Shown: positions 1 through 10,572 of the stretch, piece after piece
Numbering within the stretch: the stretch's first letter is position 1
Layout: the number at the start of each line of letters is the position of its first letter
Assembly: GCA_033764965.1 (NCBI GenBank)
Contig: JANRIN010000203.1
Coordinates: 1 to 24,010 of the forward strand
DNA length: 24,010 nt
Direction: 5' to 3'
DNA from: JSC-12 sp033764965
GTDB lineage: Bacteria; Cyanobacteriota; Cyanobacteriia; Leptolyngbyales; Leptolyngbyaceae
The notes under the pieces: generated by a model
Told to the model about the DNA's origin: nothing
The model's input: only the letters and a program-made list of their open reading frames with translations
The model's database searches: none
Translations under genes and position numbers: made by a program

Positions 1-142
1 CTGATTGACTGACACAATTCCTGAAACTCCTTGAGCGCCGTAGGTTGCGGTTAGCGACAGCGTAACCCAACAGGATCAGGACTATCGTTGGGTTTTACGC
101 TGTTCAACCCAACCTACCAAAGAAGATGTGTCAGTCAACCAG
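1..142. repeat. Palindromic MITE-like element, copy 1
   Basis: A 142 bp unit bounded by inverted ends: CTGATTGACTGACACA at 1-16 pairs with the complement of 127-142, with one mismatch. Inside, two long arms (about 40-71 and 87-117, with cores ending in AACCCAAC and starting with GTTGGGTT) form an imperfect hairpin. The reverse complement of this unit is found at 971-1111 with about 139 of 142 positions identical. No coding capacity is visible, so it would have to be moved by a transposase from elsewhere. The left flank lies outside the window, so a target duplication cannot be checked for this copy. Between it and the next gene (143-339) I see only a TATAAT-like hexamer at 180-185 without a well-spaced -35 box. 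Confidence 0.8.
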
Positions 143-339
143 CCTGTGGGACTTTAAGTCATGTTGATAAGCCAATAAGTATAATCTCCCTCCTGTAGGC
201 ACTAGACTTTGCTCTCCAGAACTTAAGCGCAGCAAAAGATTAAAGCGGCAATGTGTTGATTGATACACTGTTCATGGCTAGAACAGACCAGGGTTAAGCT
301 AGATTATGTGCAGTACTTGCCTTGAAGGGGTTGGGCTTT

Positions 340-633
340 ATGAAAACACTGGAGGAGATTAAGCAATGGCTTGTGCAAAACAAGTCATTGTTACAGGAAC
401 GTTATAGAGTTCGAGAATTAGGTGTTTTTGGCTCTTATGTCAGACGGGAGCAGACGGAATCCAGCGATGTGGACGTGCTAGTGGAGTTCTCCGAGACACC
501 AAGCCTGTTGAAATTTGTCAATTTAGAAAACTATCTCAGCGACAATCTGGGAGTTAAAGTCGATTTGGTGCATAAGGCTGGTTTAAAGCCACGCATTGGA
601 GAGCGAATCTTGGCAGAGGTTGTCTATTTGTGA
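340..633 (+). CDS. MntA-type nucleotidyltransferase antitoxin
   Basis: A 97-residue minimal nucleotidyltransferase (MNT family, DNA polymerase beta-like fold). The signature GS-x10-DxD is intact: GSY followed ten residues later by DVD, with a third acidic residue in the later VDLV strand. In studied MntA-HepT pairs this protein neutralises the HepT RNase by adding AMP to a tyrosine of the toxin; that role is family knowledge. I chose ATG 340 because GAAGGGG lies about 9 bases upstream; an in-frame TTG at 322 would add six residues. The stop overlaps the GTG start of the next gene by 4 bases (GTGA), the usual translational coupling of this pair. The partner hepT is broken, so this gene is an orphan antitoxin here. 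Confidence 0.85.
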   Translation: MKTLEEIKQWLVQNKSLLQERYRVRELGVFGSYVRREQTESSDVDVLVEFSETPSLLKFVNLENYLSDNLGVKVDLVHKAGLKPRIGERILAEVVYL

Positions 634-876
634 GTAAGCGAGAAATTGCAGACTACTTACAGGATATTCTGGATGCTGTTGCTGCGATCGAGCAGTTTAC
701 AACAGGCATTGAATTTGAAGCTTTCTCACAAAATTTAGAAAAGGTGTTTGCCGTTTCAAGGGCGATCGAAATCATTGGGGAAGCCGTAAACAGATGTAGA
801 AATTATCTGGAAAGCAGCTCAGGAGGACGCTCCTCGGCTAAAAACTATGATTTCTGAAGCTTTAGAGGACTTTTAA
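630..876 (+). pseudogene. hepT-like toxin (DUF86), internally deleted and frameshifted
   Basis: The frame starting at GTG 630 gives a clear HepT N-terminus: an MSKREIADYLQDILDA helix, then FAVSRAIEIIGEAVNR. After about codon 57 it leaves the family pattern and stops at 857. From 802 a different frame (+1) reads IIWKAAQEDAPRLKTMISEA and then LEDF to a TAA at 874-876, which is the normal HepT C-terminus. Roughly 30-35 codons are therefore missing between the two parts, and the loss changes the frame. The missing stretch should carry the R-x4-6-H catalytic motif and the neighbouring tyrosine that MntA modifies, so no active toxin can be made. Toxin loss with a retained antitoxin is a common decay route. 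The exact deletion size needs a homologue alignment. Confidence 0.8.
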
Positions 877-960
877 GGATAATTTTAAGACTGATGAAAA
901 TTTTAGGATAGGTCGAGAGAGCAGCCAGCGAATTACGACTTCCGCGTCAATGATCTTTGT

Positions 961-1121
961 CTAGTTCACCCTGGTTGACTACACATCTTCTTTGGTAGGT
1001 TGGGTTGAATAGCGTAAAACCCAACGATAGTCCTGATCCTGTTGGGTTACACTGTCGCTAACCGCAACCTACGGCGCTCAAGGAGTTTCAGGAATTGTGT
1101 CAGTCAATCAGCTAGTTCACC
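961..1121. other. 10 bp target-site duplication flanking MITE copy 2
   Basis: CTAGTTCACC occurs at 961-970 and again at 1112-1121, abutting both ends of the palindromic element. The bases outside differ (T at 960 versus G at 1111, the last base of the element), so the duplicated length is 10 bp. The following C (971 or 1122) is shared and makes one end ambiguous by a base. Confidence 0.8.
971..1111. repeat. Palindromic MITE-like element, copy 2, with target-site duplication
   Basis: Inverted copy of the element at 1-142, differing by two substitutions and a one-base deletion (near 981). It is flanked by a 10 bp direct repeat, CTAGTTCACC, at 961-970 and 1112-1121, exactly at the element ends. 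This is the expected footprint of a transposition event. Terminal inverted repeats plus a target duplication and no ORF support a non-autonomous element. Downstream, 1122-1396 up to sbcC holds ATGACAAATGAC-type repeat sequence at 1123-1134 and otherwise nothing recognisable. Confidence 0.85.
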
Positions 1122-1396
1122 CATGACAAATGACATCTATCCAAACTTTTCATTACTAAAACAGGATTTACATAGAACACATGAACTAAAACTAATCAGT
1201 TTTTTCGTCTAACGTGTTTAAAAAATGTCGGCAAAACTCGCGAAAGTGCTGTAGAAAGGCAAATGTATTGTCGATCTCATGTACTAAAGTTCGATTGTAC
1301 TGCTAATCTGAGAAGTGAACGTTTTGAAAAGATTGTCAGGCAAACAAGTGCATCACTTTTCTCAACGTTGCAGGTTACGTCAGTGCGGGTTACGCC

Positions 1397-4654
<3,258 letters not shown>

Positions 4655-4659
4655 CGAGA

Positions 4660-4836
4660 TCACTTTTCTCCCCTAGTCTCGCTACCGGTCAAAATCCCTT
4701 GCAGCAAGGAAGCAACCAGCCAAAAGGCGATCGCACCCACTAACATCACCATCAGCAGAGCAAGCGCCGCAAAGGGGGAAAAGATGAACAGCAGCAGTAA
4801 TCCCAAGACTAAGGCAGTCAACCATTGGCGATTCAT
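4660..4836 (-). CDS. Small two-helix membrane protein, hypothetical
   Basis: A 58-residue ORF on the minus strand, start ATG 4836, stop TGA 4660-4662. After MNRQWLT it is almost wholly hydrophobic, with two predicted membrane helices (about residues 7-30 and 28-48), broken by a Ser-Pro-Phe near 20-22. It ends in a short polar tail, GSETRGEK. This looks like a real gene: the hydrophobicity is continuous, it contains a HIP1 octamer in frame (4727-4734), and it ends 5 bases from the sbcC stop in a tidy convergent arrangement. A GGAG lies rather far (about 14-17 bases) upstream of the start. I do not recognise a family and infer no function beyond membrane location. A longer minus-strand ORF in another frame (4682-4891) is much less protein-like. 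Confidence 0.6.
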   Translation of the reverse strand: MNRQWLTALVLGLLLLFIFSPFAALALLMVMLVGAIAFWLVASLLQGILTGSETRGEK

Positions 4837-5150
4837 AAGATAAACTAAGCTCCACTTTGACTGGGATCAAGAACTGACATCGCTTTACCACACGGCAGTA
4901 AGGCGAATTCCTTATGCTGATCGCCTCCAGAGAGGTCTATCTCGTGGTGCAAAAGACTTTAGTTGCGATCGATTAATGACCTGTACCACAGACTGTTGGA
5001 AATACCGTTTGTTCTTTGCGGGGGGCGTGGGGGAGTGAGTCCCCCACAAAGCGGGGTGCGAGGGAAAGTCCCCCGGCAGAGTTTTTAGGTTTAGCTAAGA
5101 TCCCCCTATATGGTAGCTGATGAAGGCAATCTCAACTTATCACCCTACCA
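4837..5150. other. Gene-free spacer with G/C-rich hairpin repeat
   Basis: No ORF is credible here. The only structure is a G-run block at 5020-5078. It contains a perfect hairpin, GTGGGGG at 5027-5033 and CCCCCAC at 5041-5047 around a 7-base loop, followed by more GGGG and CCCCC runs. It lies downstream of the minus-strand exported-protein gene. It has no T-tract on the minus strand, so a dispersed intergenic repeat is more likely than an intrinsic terminator. Confidence 0.5.
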
Positions 5151-5744
5151 CTACCGCAAAGAACCACCGGATGGGATAGAACTACCAGGAGTCGTCGTAC
5201 CAGGGGTTGTAGTGCCAGGAGCAGCACTACCAGGAGTTGTGGTAGTGCCAGGGGCAGTGCTACCAGGGGTTGTGCTACGAGGCGTTGTAGTGTTTCTGGG
5301 ACTACCGCTGTTTGGATTGTAAATTCGCTCTGGTGCATTTATTTGACCAGGAGCCGTAGTTCCACCCGAATTGGGAGACGTGGTGCGGGGAGTGGTCGTC
5401 CCAGGAGTGGTCGTGCGGGGAGTGGTCGTGCGAGGAGTGGTCGTGCCCGGAAGCGTGTTAGTTGGAGAGGTCGTTGTGCCTCCGGGGGTGCCAGGAGCCA
5501 CAACATCTGGCGGCGTAGTGGTGGGGCTGGTTGTCCGAGGTGAAGTGGGGCTAGTAATCGAGCCTGGTGTGGTCGTCCGGGGGGAGGTTTGGCTATTTAC
5601 GGATCCCGGCTGTGTCTGGCTGTCAACTGTTCCTGGAGCAGTTGTTGGCGACCCCGTGGAGGGAGTATTTTGAGCGTTTGCAACTAAACCTGTGCCTAGA
5701 CAGAAGGCGACAGTGGCTCCTCCGAGTAAAAATTTAGCAATCAT
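5151..5744 (-). CDS. Exported Thr/Pro-rich repeat protein
   Basis: A 197-residue protein. Start ATG 5744 is preferred over the upstream start at 5798 because AAGAGG lies 8 or so bases before it and because it yields a clean signal peptide: MIAKFLL, a hydrophobic core, then VANA-Q, with cleavage near residue 25. The remainder is low-complexity: many TTPG, TTPR, TSP and APG units, with one less repetitive island (INAPERIYNPNSGSP) near the middle. No catalytic domain is visible. Such Thr/Pro tracts are typical of secreted or wall-associated, possibly glycosylated, linkers. The DNA repeat units are imperfect and the frame is maintained, which suggests selection on the protein. It is divergent from pntAA across a roughly 450 bp spacer. 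Function unknown. Confidence 0.7.
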   Translation of the reverse strand: MIAKFLLGGATVAFCLGTGLVANAQNTPSTGSPTTAPGTVDSQTQPGSVNSQTSPRTTTPGSITSPTSPRTTSPTTTPPDVVAPGTPGGTTTSPTNTLPGTTTPRTTTPRTTTPGTTTPRTTSPNSGGTTAPGQINAPERIYNPNSGSPRNTTTPRSTTPGSTAPGTTTTPGSAAPGTTTPGTTTPGSSIPSGGSLR

Positions 5745-6193
5745 CAGAAATACCTCTTGGTGTGCGTCCTGATTTGCAAAGATTTTTTGCAAAACCATTT
5801 CTAACGTATCGAACTGATTTTGGACTTTCCTCTACAGAGCGACAGAGCTATTTTGTTTGAGAGTACCTACTTTAGAAGGGTCCATTCTCAAACAATTTCA
5901 GGCTTTTGAGGGATATTATTGAATCGGCAAATCCAAATCCTGCGCTAAGGATAATTACTCATTCCAGCGAAAGTAAATTTTGTTTCTATCAGTTGGAATA
6001 TAAAGTCATTTAGCAGTTTTAACCCAGTTGCCAGCAATGAATGCCATCGTTGGTGGTTAGTCGTTGTTGATGATGATTGCTAAATGCAACTTGATATTAA
6101 TCAAGTGAAAACAATTGTTTCGTCTTTGCAACAATCTTGTGTGCGTTCATTGTTCACCTACTAGCCAAACTAGAATGCTGCGAAGGAGCTTTC
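5745..6193. other. Divergent intergenic region between exported protein and pntAA
   Basis: About 450 bases without a supported gene. The ORF overlapping its right end from 6137 is only an upstream extension of pntAA. The notable element is a perfect palindrome at 6089-6106 (listed separately). A TAGAAT hexamer at 6171-6176 could be a -10 box, but it would leave almost no leader. I see no other repeat or structured RNA. Confidence 0.5.
6089..6106. promoter_or_regulatory. FNR/CRP-type palindromic operator upstream of pntAA
   Basis: ACTTGAT and ATCAAGT are perfect inverted 7-mers around a 4-base spacer. The core TTGATATTAATCAA matches the classical FNR consensus TTGAT-N4-ATCAA exactly. It ends 87 bases before the pntAA start. 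A CRP/FNR-family regulator is the natural candidate reader, but the match alone does not prove binding. It could equally serve the divergent exported-protein gene or be a chance palindrome. Confidence 0.4.
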
Positions 6194-7354
6194 ATGAGGA
6201 TTGCGATCGCAAAAGAAATTGAATCGGGAGAACGGCGAGTTGCCTTAATTCCAGATACGATCGGTCGATTAGTTAAACAAGGGTTTGAAATTTGGGTCGA
6301 ACGGGGAGCGGGAGAAGCCGCTTACTTTTCTGACCAGGCTTACGTGGAGGCTGGAGCAGCCATTGTTCCCGATGCAGAAACCGCCTTTAGTGCAGATTTG
6401 GTACTGAAGGTGAAACCTCCGCAGCGACGAGAGGATGGACGGCACGAAGCGAGTTTACTGCAACCGGGATCAGCACTAATTAGCTTTTTGGATCCTCTGG
6501 GGAATCCCGATCTATGTCAGCAGTTAGCTGAGCGCAACGTCACTGCATTTAGCATGGAGTTGATCCCCCGCATCAGTCGGGCGCAAAGTATGGATGCGTT
6601 GTCGTCTCAGGCTTCCCTGGCGGGATACAAAGCTGTGTTGATTGCGGCATCTGTTTGCCCTAAGTTCTTCCCGATGTTGACTACTGCCGCTGGAACCATC
6701 CCCCCTGCCAAGGTGTTCATCATTGGCGCGGGTGTGGCTGGGCTACAGGCGATCGCCACGGCTCGTCGTCTGGGGGCAGTAGTGGAAGCCTTTGATATTC
6801 GTCCAGCGGTGAAAGAAGAGGTGCAAAGTCTGGGAGCCAAGTTTGTGGAAGTGGCGCTGGAGGAAGACACCGTTGCTCAGGGTGGCTACGCCAAAGAAGT
6901 TTCAGAGTTGACGAAGCAGAAAACTCAGGAAGCGATCGCGGCTCACGTTAAGCAAGCCGATGTAGTGATTACAACCGCCCAGGTTCCGGGCAGAAAAGCG
7001 CCGCTGCTGGTGACAGAAGCAATGATTGCTGCCATGAAACCGGGAGCCGTAATTGTGGATATGGCGGCGGAGCAGGGCGGTAATTGTGCTGGAACCGAGG
7101 CAGGTAGCCAGATCGTGCGAGATGGGGTGACGCTGATTGGACCGGTGAATTTACCCGCGACCATGCCTGTTCATGCCAGCCAGATGTACGCCAAAAACTT
7201 GCTGACTCTGGTGCAGCATCTCGTCAAAGATGGGCAACTCGTGCTGGATTTTGACGATGAAATTACCCGCGAAGCCTGTGTTACGCATGGGCGAGAGATT
7301 CGCAGTGAGCGCGTTCGTACCTTGTTAAATCATGCCGTTGCCGTTGGATCGTAG
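6194..7354 (+). CDS. pntAA: NAD(P) transhydrogenase subunit alpha part 1
   Basis: A 386-residue soluble NAD(H)-binding subunit (domain I) of the proton-translocating transhydrogenase, which exchanges hydride between NADH and NADP+ using the membrane proton gradient. The Rossmann motif GAGVAG is at residues 178-183, followed by the ribose-binding acidic D201 in EAFDIRP. The conserved RAQSMDALSSQA loop is at 129-140 and EQGGNCAGTEAG is near 295. I chose ATG 6194 because GAAGGAGC stands 5-12 bases upstream and the protein then begins MRIAIAKE as in homologues; the earlier in-frame start at 6137 adds 19 residues without homology. The length near 385 fits the split form known from cyanobacteria and Rhodospirillum, where the membrane part is a separate gene. 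First gene of the pnt operon; pntAB follows after 12 bases. Confidence 0.95.
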   Translation: MRIAIAKEIESGERRVALIPDTIGRLVKQGFEIWVERGAGEAAYFSDQAYVEAGAAIVPDAETAFSADLVLKVKPPQRREDGRHEASLLQPGSALISFLDPLGNPDLCQQLAERNVTAFSMELIPRISRAQSMDALSSQASLAGYKAVLIAASVCPKFFPMLTTAAGTIPPAKVFIIGAGVAGLQAIATARRLGAVVEAFDIRPAVKEEVQSLGAKFVEVALEEDTVAQGGYAKEVSELTKQKTQEAIAAHVKQADVVITTAQVPGRKAPLLVTEAMIAAMKPGAVIVDMAAEQGGNCAGTEAGSQIVRDGVTLIGPVNLPATMPVHASQMYAKNLLTLVQHLVKDGQLVLDFDDEITREACVTHGREIRSERVRTLLNHAVAVGS

Positions 7355-7366
7355 GAAGGAAAAATC

Positions 7367-7654
7367 ATGGCAGAAGGATTAGTGATTGGGCTAGTGGTGT
7401 TTACCCTGGCGACATTTATTGGATTTGAAGTAATTAACAAAATTCCCCCCACCCTGCACACGCCGCTGATGTCTGGCTCCAATGCAATTTCGGGGATCGC
7501 GATCGTCGGTGCGCTGCTGGTGGCAGGCGATCGCAACTGGCACCTGACTACCATCTTGGGACTGATTGGTGTGGTGCTGGCAACGATCAACGTGGTTGGC
7601 GGGTTTTTGGTGACGGATCGGATGTTGCAAATGTTCAAGAAAAAGGAGGCGTAA
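7367..7654 (+). CDS. pntAB: NAD(P) transhydrogenase subunit alpha part 2 (membrane)
   Basis: A 95-residue membrane protein supplying the alpha-side transmembrane helices of domain II of transhydrogenase. Three hydrophobic segments are visible (about residues 3-23, 38-53 and 62-84). The sequence MSGSNAISGI after the first helix is the conserved family motif. A strong Shine-Dalgarno (AGGAAGGA) precedes ATG 7367. It sits 12 bases after pntAA and 3 bases before the pntB start, so the three genes are almost certainly one transcription unit encoding one inner-membrane or thylakoid complex. It ends in a basic tail, FKKKEA. Confidence 0.93.
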   Translation: MAEGLVIGLVVFTLATFIGFEVINKIPPTLHTPLMSGSNAISGIAIVGALLVAGDRNWHLTTILGLIGVVLATINVVGGFLVTDRMLQMFKKKEA

Positions 7655-7657
7655 TTG

Positions 7658-9070
7658 ATGACTGACTTTTTACCGTCCTTGATTGAACTGAGCTATTTAG
7701 TTGCCGCTGCCTTGTTTATCATTGGTTTGAAAAAGCTGGGATCGCCTGCTACAGCCCGAAACGGAAATGGGATTGCCGCGATCGGAATGCTAATCGCGAT
7801 CGTGGCGACCTTGCTCTACCAAAATGTGTTGAACTACGAAATGATTCTGGTGGCGATCGCCATTGGTTCTGCGATCGGGGCAGTCATGGCGTACCGGGTT
7901 GAAATGACGGCAATGCCCCAAATGGTGGGTTTACTCAACGGCTTTGGCGGTGCAGCTTCGGCGCTGGTTGCCGTGGGCGAATTCTGGCGCTACATCACCA
8001 GTGTCGATGCCGTTCCCCTAAGCGAAACGGTGACGATCGTGCTGAGTGTGCTGATTGGTGGTGTCACCTTTACCGGAAGTTTGTTGGCATTCGTGAAATT
8101 GGAAGGGATCATCGGCGGTGCACCCATCACCTTCCCATTTCAGCAACCGTTCAACATTGCCGTCCTTGGCGCGTTTCTAGTAGGAAGTGGGCTGCTGATC
8201 GCGGATCCTCACCAGCCAGCGATTTTTCTGGGGCTAATTGGCATTTCGCTAGTATTGGGAGTGCTGTTTGTGCTGCCGATCGGGGGTGCAGATACGCCCG
8301 TGGTCATTTCTCTGCTCAACTCCTTCTCTGGTCTAGCTGCCAGTGCGGCTGGATTTGTGCTGATGAATAATATGCTGATTATTGCGGGAGCGCTGGTAGG
8401 AGCATCGGGGATCATTCTGACGGAGATCATGTGTAAGGCGATGAACCGCTCACTGACGAATGTGTTGTTTAGTGCCTTTGGCTCCACCCAAACCGCATCC
8501 GGTGGGGGTGGCAGCGCAACCCTTGCTGGCAGCGATCGCACCTTGCGCCAGATCGACACGGAAGAAGGCGCGATGATGCTGGGTTATGCCAAATCTGTGG
8601 TGATTGTGCCTGGTTATGGCATGGCAGTCGCCCAGGCACAGCACGCGGTGCGGGAACTGGCGGATCAACTGGAACGGCTGGGGGTCGAAGTCAAATACGC
8701 GATTCATCCCGTGGCGGGACGGATGCCGGGACACATGAACGTGTTGCTGGCGGAGGCGAATGTGCCCTATCCCAAGCTCTACGACATGGATGACATCAAC
8801 CCAGAGTTCGATCGTATTGATGTAGCTCTGGTGATTGGCGCGAATGATGTCGTCAACCCCGCCGCCCGTCATGATAAGGACAGTCCCATTTACGGCATGC
8901 CGATTTTAGAAGTCGATCGCGCCCATCACACGATCGTCATCAAGCGCGGCATGAATGCGGGTTTTTCGGGCGTGGAAAACGAGCTGTTTTACAAAAACAA
9001 AACCATGATGTTGTTTGGCAGTGCTAAACCTGTGATCGAACAACTCGTTGGTGCGGTGAAAGAGTTCTAA
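7658..9070 (+). CDS. pntB: NAD(P) transhydrogenase subunit beta
   Basis: A 470-residue beta subunit. The N-terminal half (to about residue 265) is a multi-helix membrane domain II with the conserved Gly-rich LLNGFGGAASALVA. The C-terminal third is the NADP(H)-binding domain III: VIVPGYGMAVAQAQ at its start, then PVAGRMPGHMNVLLAEA, GANDVVNPAA and KRGMNAGFSGVENELF. ATG 7658 is the start, with AAGGAGG upstream inside the pntAB tail; the in-frame TTG at 7655 is only one codon earlier. It completes the Pnt complex, which supplies NADPH at the expense of the proton gradient. It is followed by a three-hairpin element and the convergent guaD. Confidence 0.95.
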   Translation: MTDFLPSLIELSYLVAAALFIIGLKKLGSPATARNGNGIAAIGMLIAIVATLLYQNVLNYEMILVAIAIGSAIGAVMAYRVEMTAMPQMVGLLNGFGGAASALVAVGEFWRYITSVDAVPLSETVTIVLSVLIGGVTFTGSLLAFVKLEGIIGGAPITFPFQQPFNIAVLGAFLVGSGLLIADPHQPAIFLGLIGISLVLGVLFVLPIGGADTPVVISLLNSFSGLAASAAGFVLMNNMLIIAGALVGASGIILTEIMCKAMNRSLTNVLFSAFGSTQTASGGGGSATLAGSDRTLRQIDTEEGAMMLGYAKSVVIVPGYGMAVAQAQHAVRELADQLERLGVEVKYAIHPVAGRMPGHMNVLLAEANVPYPKLYDMDDINPEFDRIDVALVIGANDVVNPAARHDKDSPIYGMPILEVDRAHHTIVIKRGMNAGFSGVENELFYKNKTMMLFGSAKPVIEQLVGAVKEF

Positions 9071-9096
9071 CTTGCTAGGCAGTGCTTTAAAGCCTT

Positions 9097-9179
9097 TTGA
9101 TCCTCCCTAACCCTCCTTAAAAGGAGGGAACCGAACCACTCAAAGTCCCCCTTTTTAAGGGGGATTGTAGGAGGATCAA
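9097..9179. repeat. Three-hairpin (cruciform) intergenic element, possible bidirectional terminator
   Basis: Outer inverted arms TTGATCCTCC (9097-9106) and GGAGGATCAA (9170-9179) enclose two further hairpins. These are the perfect palindrome CCCTCCTTAAAAGGAGGG at 9111-9128 and CCCCCTT-TTT-AAGGGGG at 9147-9163. The nested layout is that of a small palindromic repeat element. Sitting between the convergent pntB and guaD genes, it could also stop transcription from both sides, although classical T-tracts after the stems are short. Confidence 0.65.
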
Positions 9180-9246
9180 GATTAAAGTCCCCATCCCAAG
9201 CCTTTAAAACACGTCCTAGAAAAAGGCACGCTCCCCCCGACAACCC

Positions 9247-10572
9247 TTACACAACCTCGCGATCGTATGCCAAGTCGCCCATGACATAGGTGGCGCGAGT
9301 GGCGCGATCGTCCGCCAGGATAATCAACGTAAACACTTTTTCTGCCAGTTCTTCTACCGATGTTGCGGTCGGTTCTGGCGTGCGGAATGCCATCAACGGC
9401 GTAGCTTGCAGATCCAGCACCACAAAATCCGCTTCCTTACCTGGATCAAAATTACCGATCGTGTCCTCCAGATACAAGGCTTGTGCCCCGCCCAAAGTTG
9501 CCAGAAATAGCGCTTTGAAGGGAGATAGTTTTTGGCGTTGCAATTGCACCACTTTGTAAGCTTCGTGAGCCGTTTGCAGGAGCGAAAAACTGGTGCCGCC
9601 CCCAATGTCGGTGCCTAATCCCACATGGATGGGACATTCCTGCGACTTTGCTTGCATCAACTTGAATAATCCGCTGCCCAAGAACAAATTCGACGTTGGA
9701 CAAAAGGCGATCGCAGCTTTGGCTTCGGATAACCGCTGGAACTCGTCATCCCGCAACTGCACACAATGGGCAAACACCGATCGCGATCGTACCAACCCTG
9801 CACGATCGTAGACATTCAAATATCCGCTGCTGTTGGGGAATAACTGAGCCACTAACTCCACTTCATTCACGTTTTCCGACAAATGCGTGTGCATATAGAC
9901 ATCTGGAAATTCTTCCAGGAGCTTGCCCGCCAGCCGCAGTTGCTCATCGGTAGACGTGACCGCAAAGCGAGGAGTCACGGCATACAAAAGTCGTCCGTTT
10001 TTGTGCCATTTGTGGATCAGTGCCTTATTTTCCTGGTAAGAACTTTCGGCAGTGTCCTTCAGAAAATCCGGCGCGTTGCGATCCATGATAGATTTGCCTG
10101 CAATCATCCGCAGGTTGCGGCGTTGGGCTTCTTCAAAAAACGCATCCACCGACTGGGGATGAACAGTGGCATAGACTAAAGCCGTTGTCGTGCCATTTTT
10201 CAGCAATTCATCTAAAAAGACCTTGGCGACTTTATCGGCGTGTCCCTTGTCTTTGAAGCGTCCCTCAATGGGAAACGTGTACTTGTTCAGCCATTCCAGC
10301 AGTTGTTCGCCGTAGGATGCCAGCACTTCCACCTGGGGAAAATGAACATGGGTATCAATGAACCCTGGCATGACCAGATGCCCAGAGTAATCGACGATCG
10401 CCACTTCAGGATAGCGATCGTGTAACTCGGTGTAATGTCCCAACTCCCTGACTTTGCCATCCTCCAAAACCAGCAAGCCATCAGCAAAGTAACGCACACA
10501 CTCGGCTTCGGGCACAAAGAACGGATCGGCAACGAAATCTAGAAATGAACTGCGAAAAGCTTGAATTCCCAC
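9247..10572 (-). CDS. guaD: Guanine deaminase
   Basis: A 441-residue amidohydrolase that hydrolyses guanine to xanthine and ammonia in purine salvage or nitrogen scavenging; cytosolic. The Zn-binding set of the family is complete: HVH at H75 and H77 in FIDTHVHFPQ, H228 and H230 in MHTHLSEN, H269 in FAHC, and D322 in GLGTDIGGGTSFS. The N-terminal MPGFIDTHVHFPQ and the early KYTFPIEGRF are typical of GuaD rather than of other deaminases. The length agrees with the family (about 430-450). The start at 10572 gives a family-like N-terminus (MGIQAFRSSFLDF). It is a single gene, convergent with pntB and divergent from the coiled-coil gene. No clear operator is visible upstream. Confidence 0.93.
   Translation of the reverse strand: MGIQAFRSSFLDFVADPFFVPEAECVRYFADGLLVLEDGKVRELGHYTELHDRYPEVAIVDYSGHLVMPGFIDTHVHFPQVEVLASYGEQLLEWLNKYTFPIEGRFKDKGHADKVAKVFLDELLKNGTTTALVYATVHPQSVDAFFEEAQRRNLRMIAGKSIMDRNAPDFLKDTAESSYQENKALIHKWHKNGRLLYAVTPRFAVTSTDEQLRLAGKLLEEFPDVYMHTHLSENVNEVELVAQLFPNSSGYLNVYDRAGLVRSRSVFAHCVQLRDDEFQRLSEAKAAIAFCPTSNLFLGSGLFKLMQAKSQECPIHVGLGTDIGGGTSFSLLQTAHEAYKVVQLQRQKLSPFKALFLATLGGAQALYLEDTIGNFDPGKEADFVVLDLQATPLMAFRTPEPTATSVEELAEKVFTLIILADDRATRATYVMGDLAYDREVV

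Noticed and set aside
164..185. TTGATA and TATAAT as a promoter of mntA
   Set aside because: The boxes are only 10 bases apart, too close for a sigma-70 promoter, and no other -35 fits; at best the -10 box alone is real.
4682..4891. 69-residue minus-strand ORF
   Set aside because: It lies in a different frame from the clearly hydrophobic 58-residue protein at 4660-4836, and has mixed composition without a recognisable pattern.
5110..5673. Plus-strand Gly/Val-rich and Arg/Gly-rich ORFs opposite the exported protein
   Set aside because: They are mirror products of the Thr/Pro codon repeats; the minus-strand frame has a signal peptide and a Shine-Dalgarno.
8209..8872. Minus-strand ORFs opposite pntB
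   Set aside because: They are shadows of a well-conserved gene with no protein features of their own.
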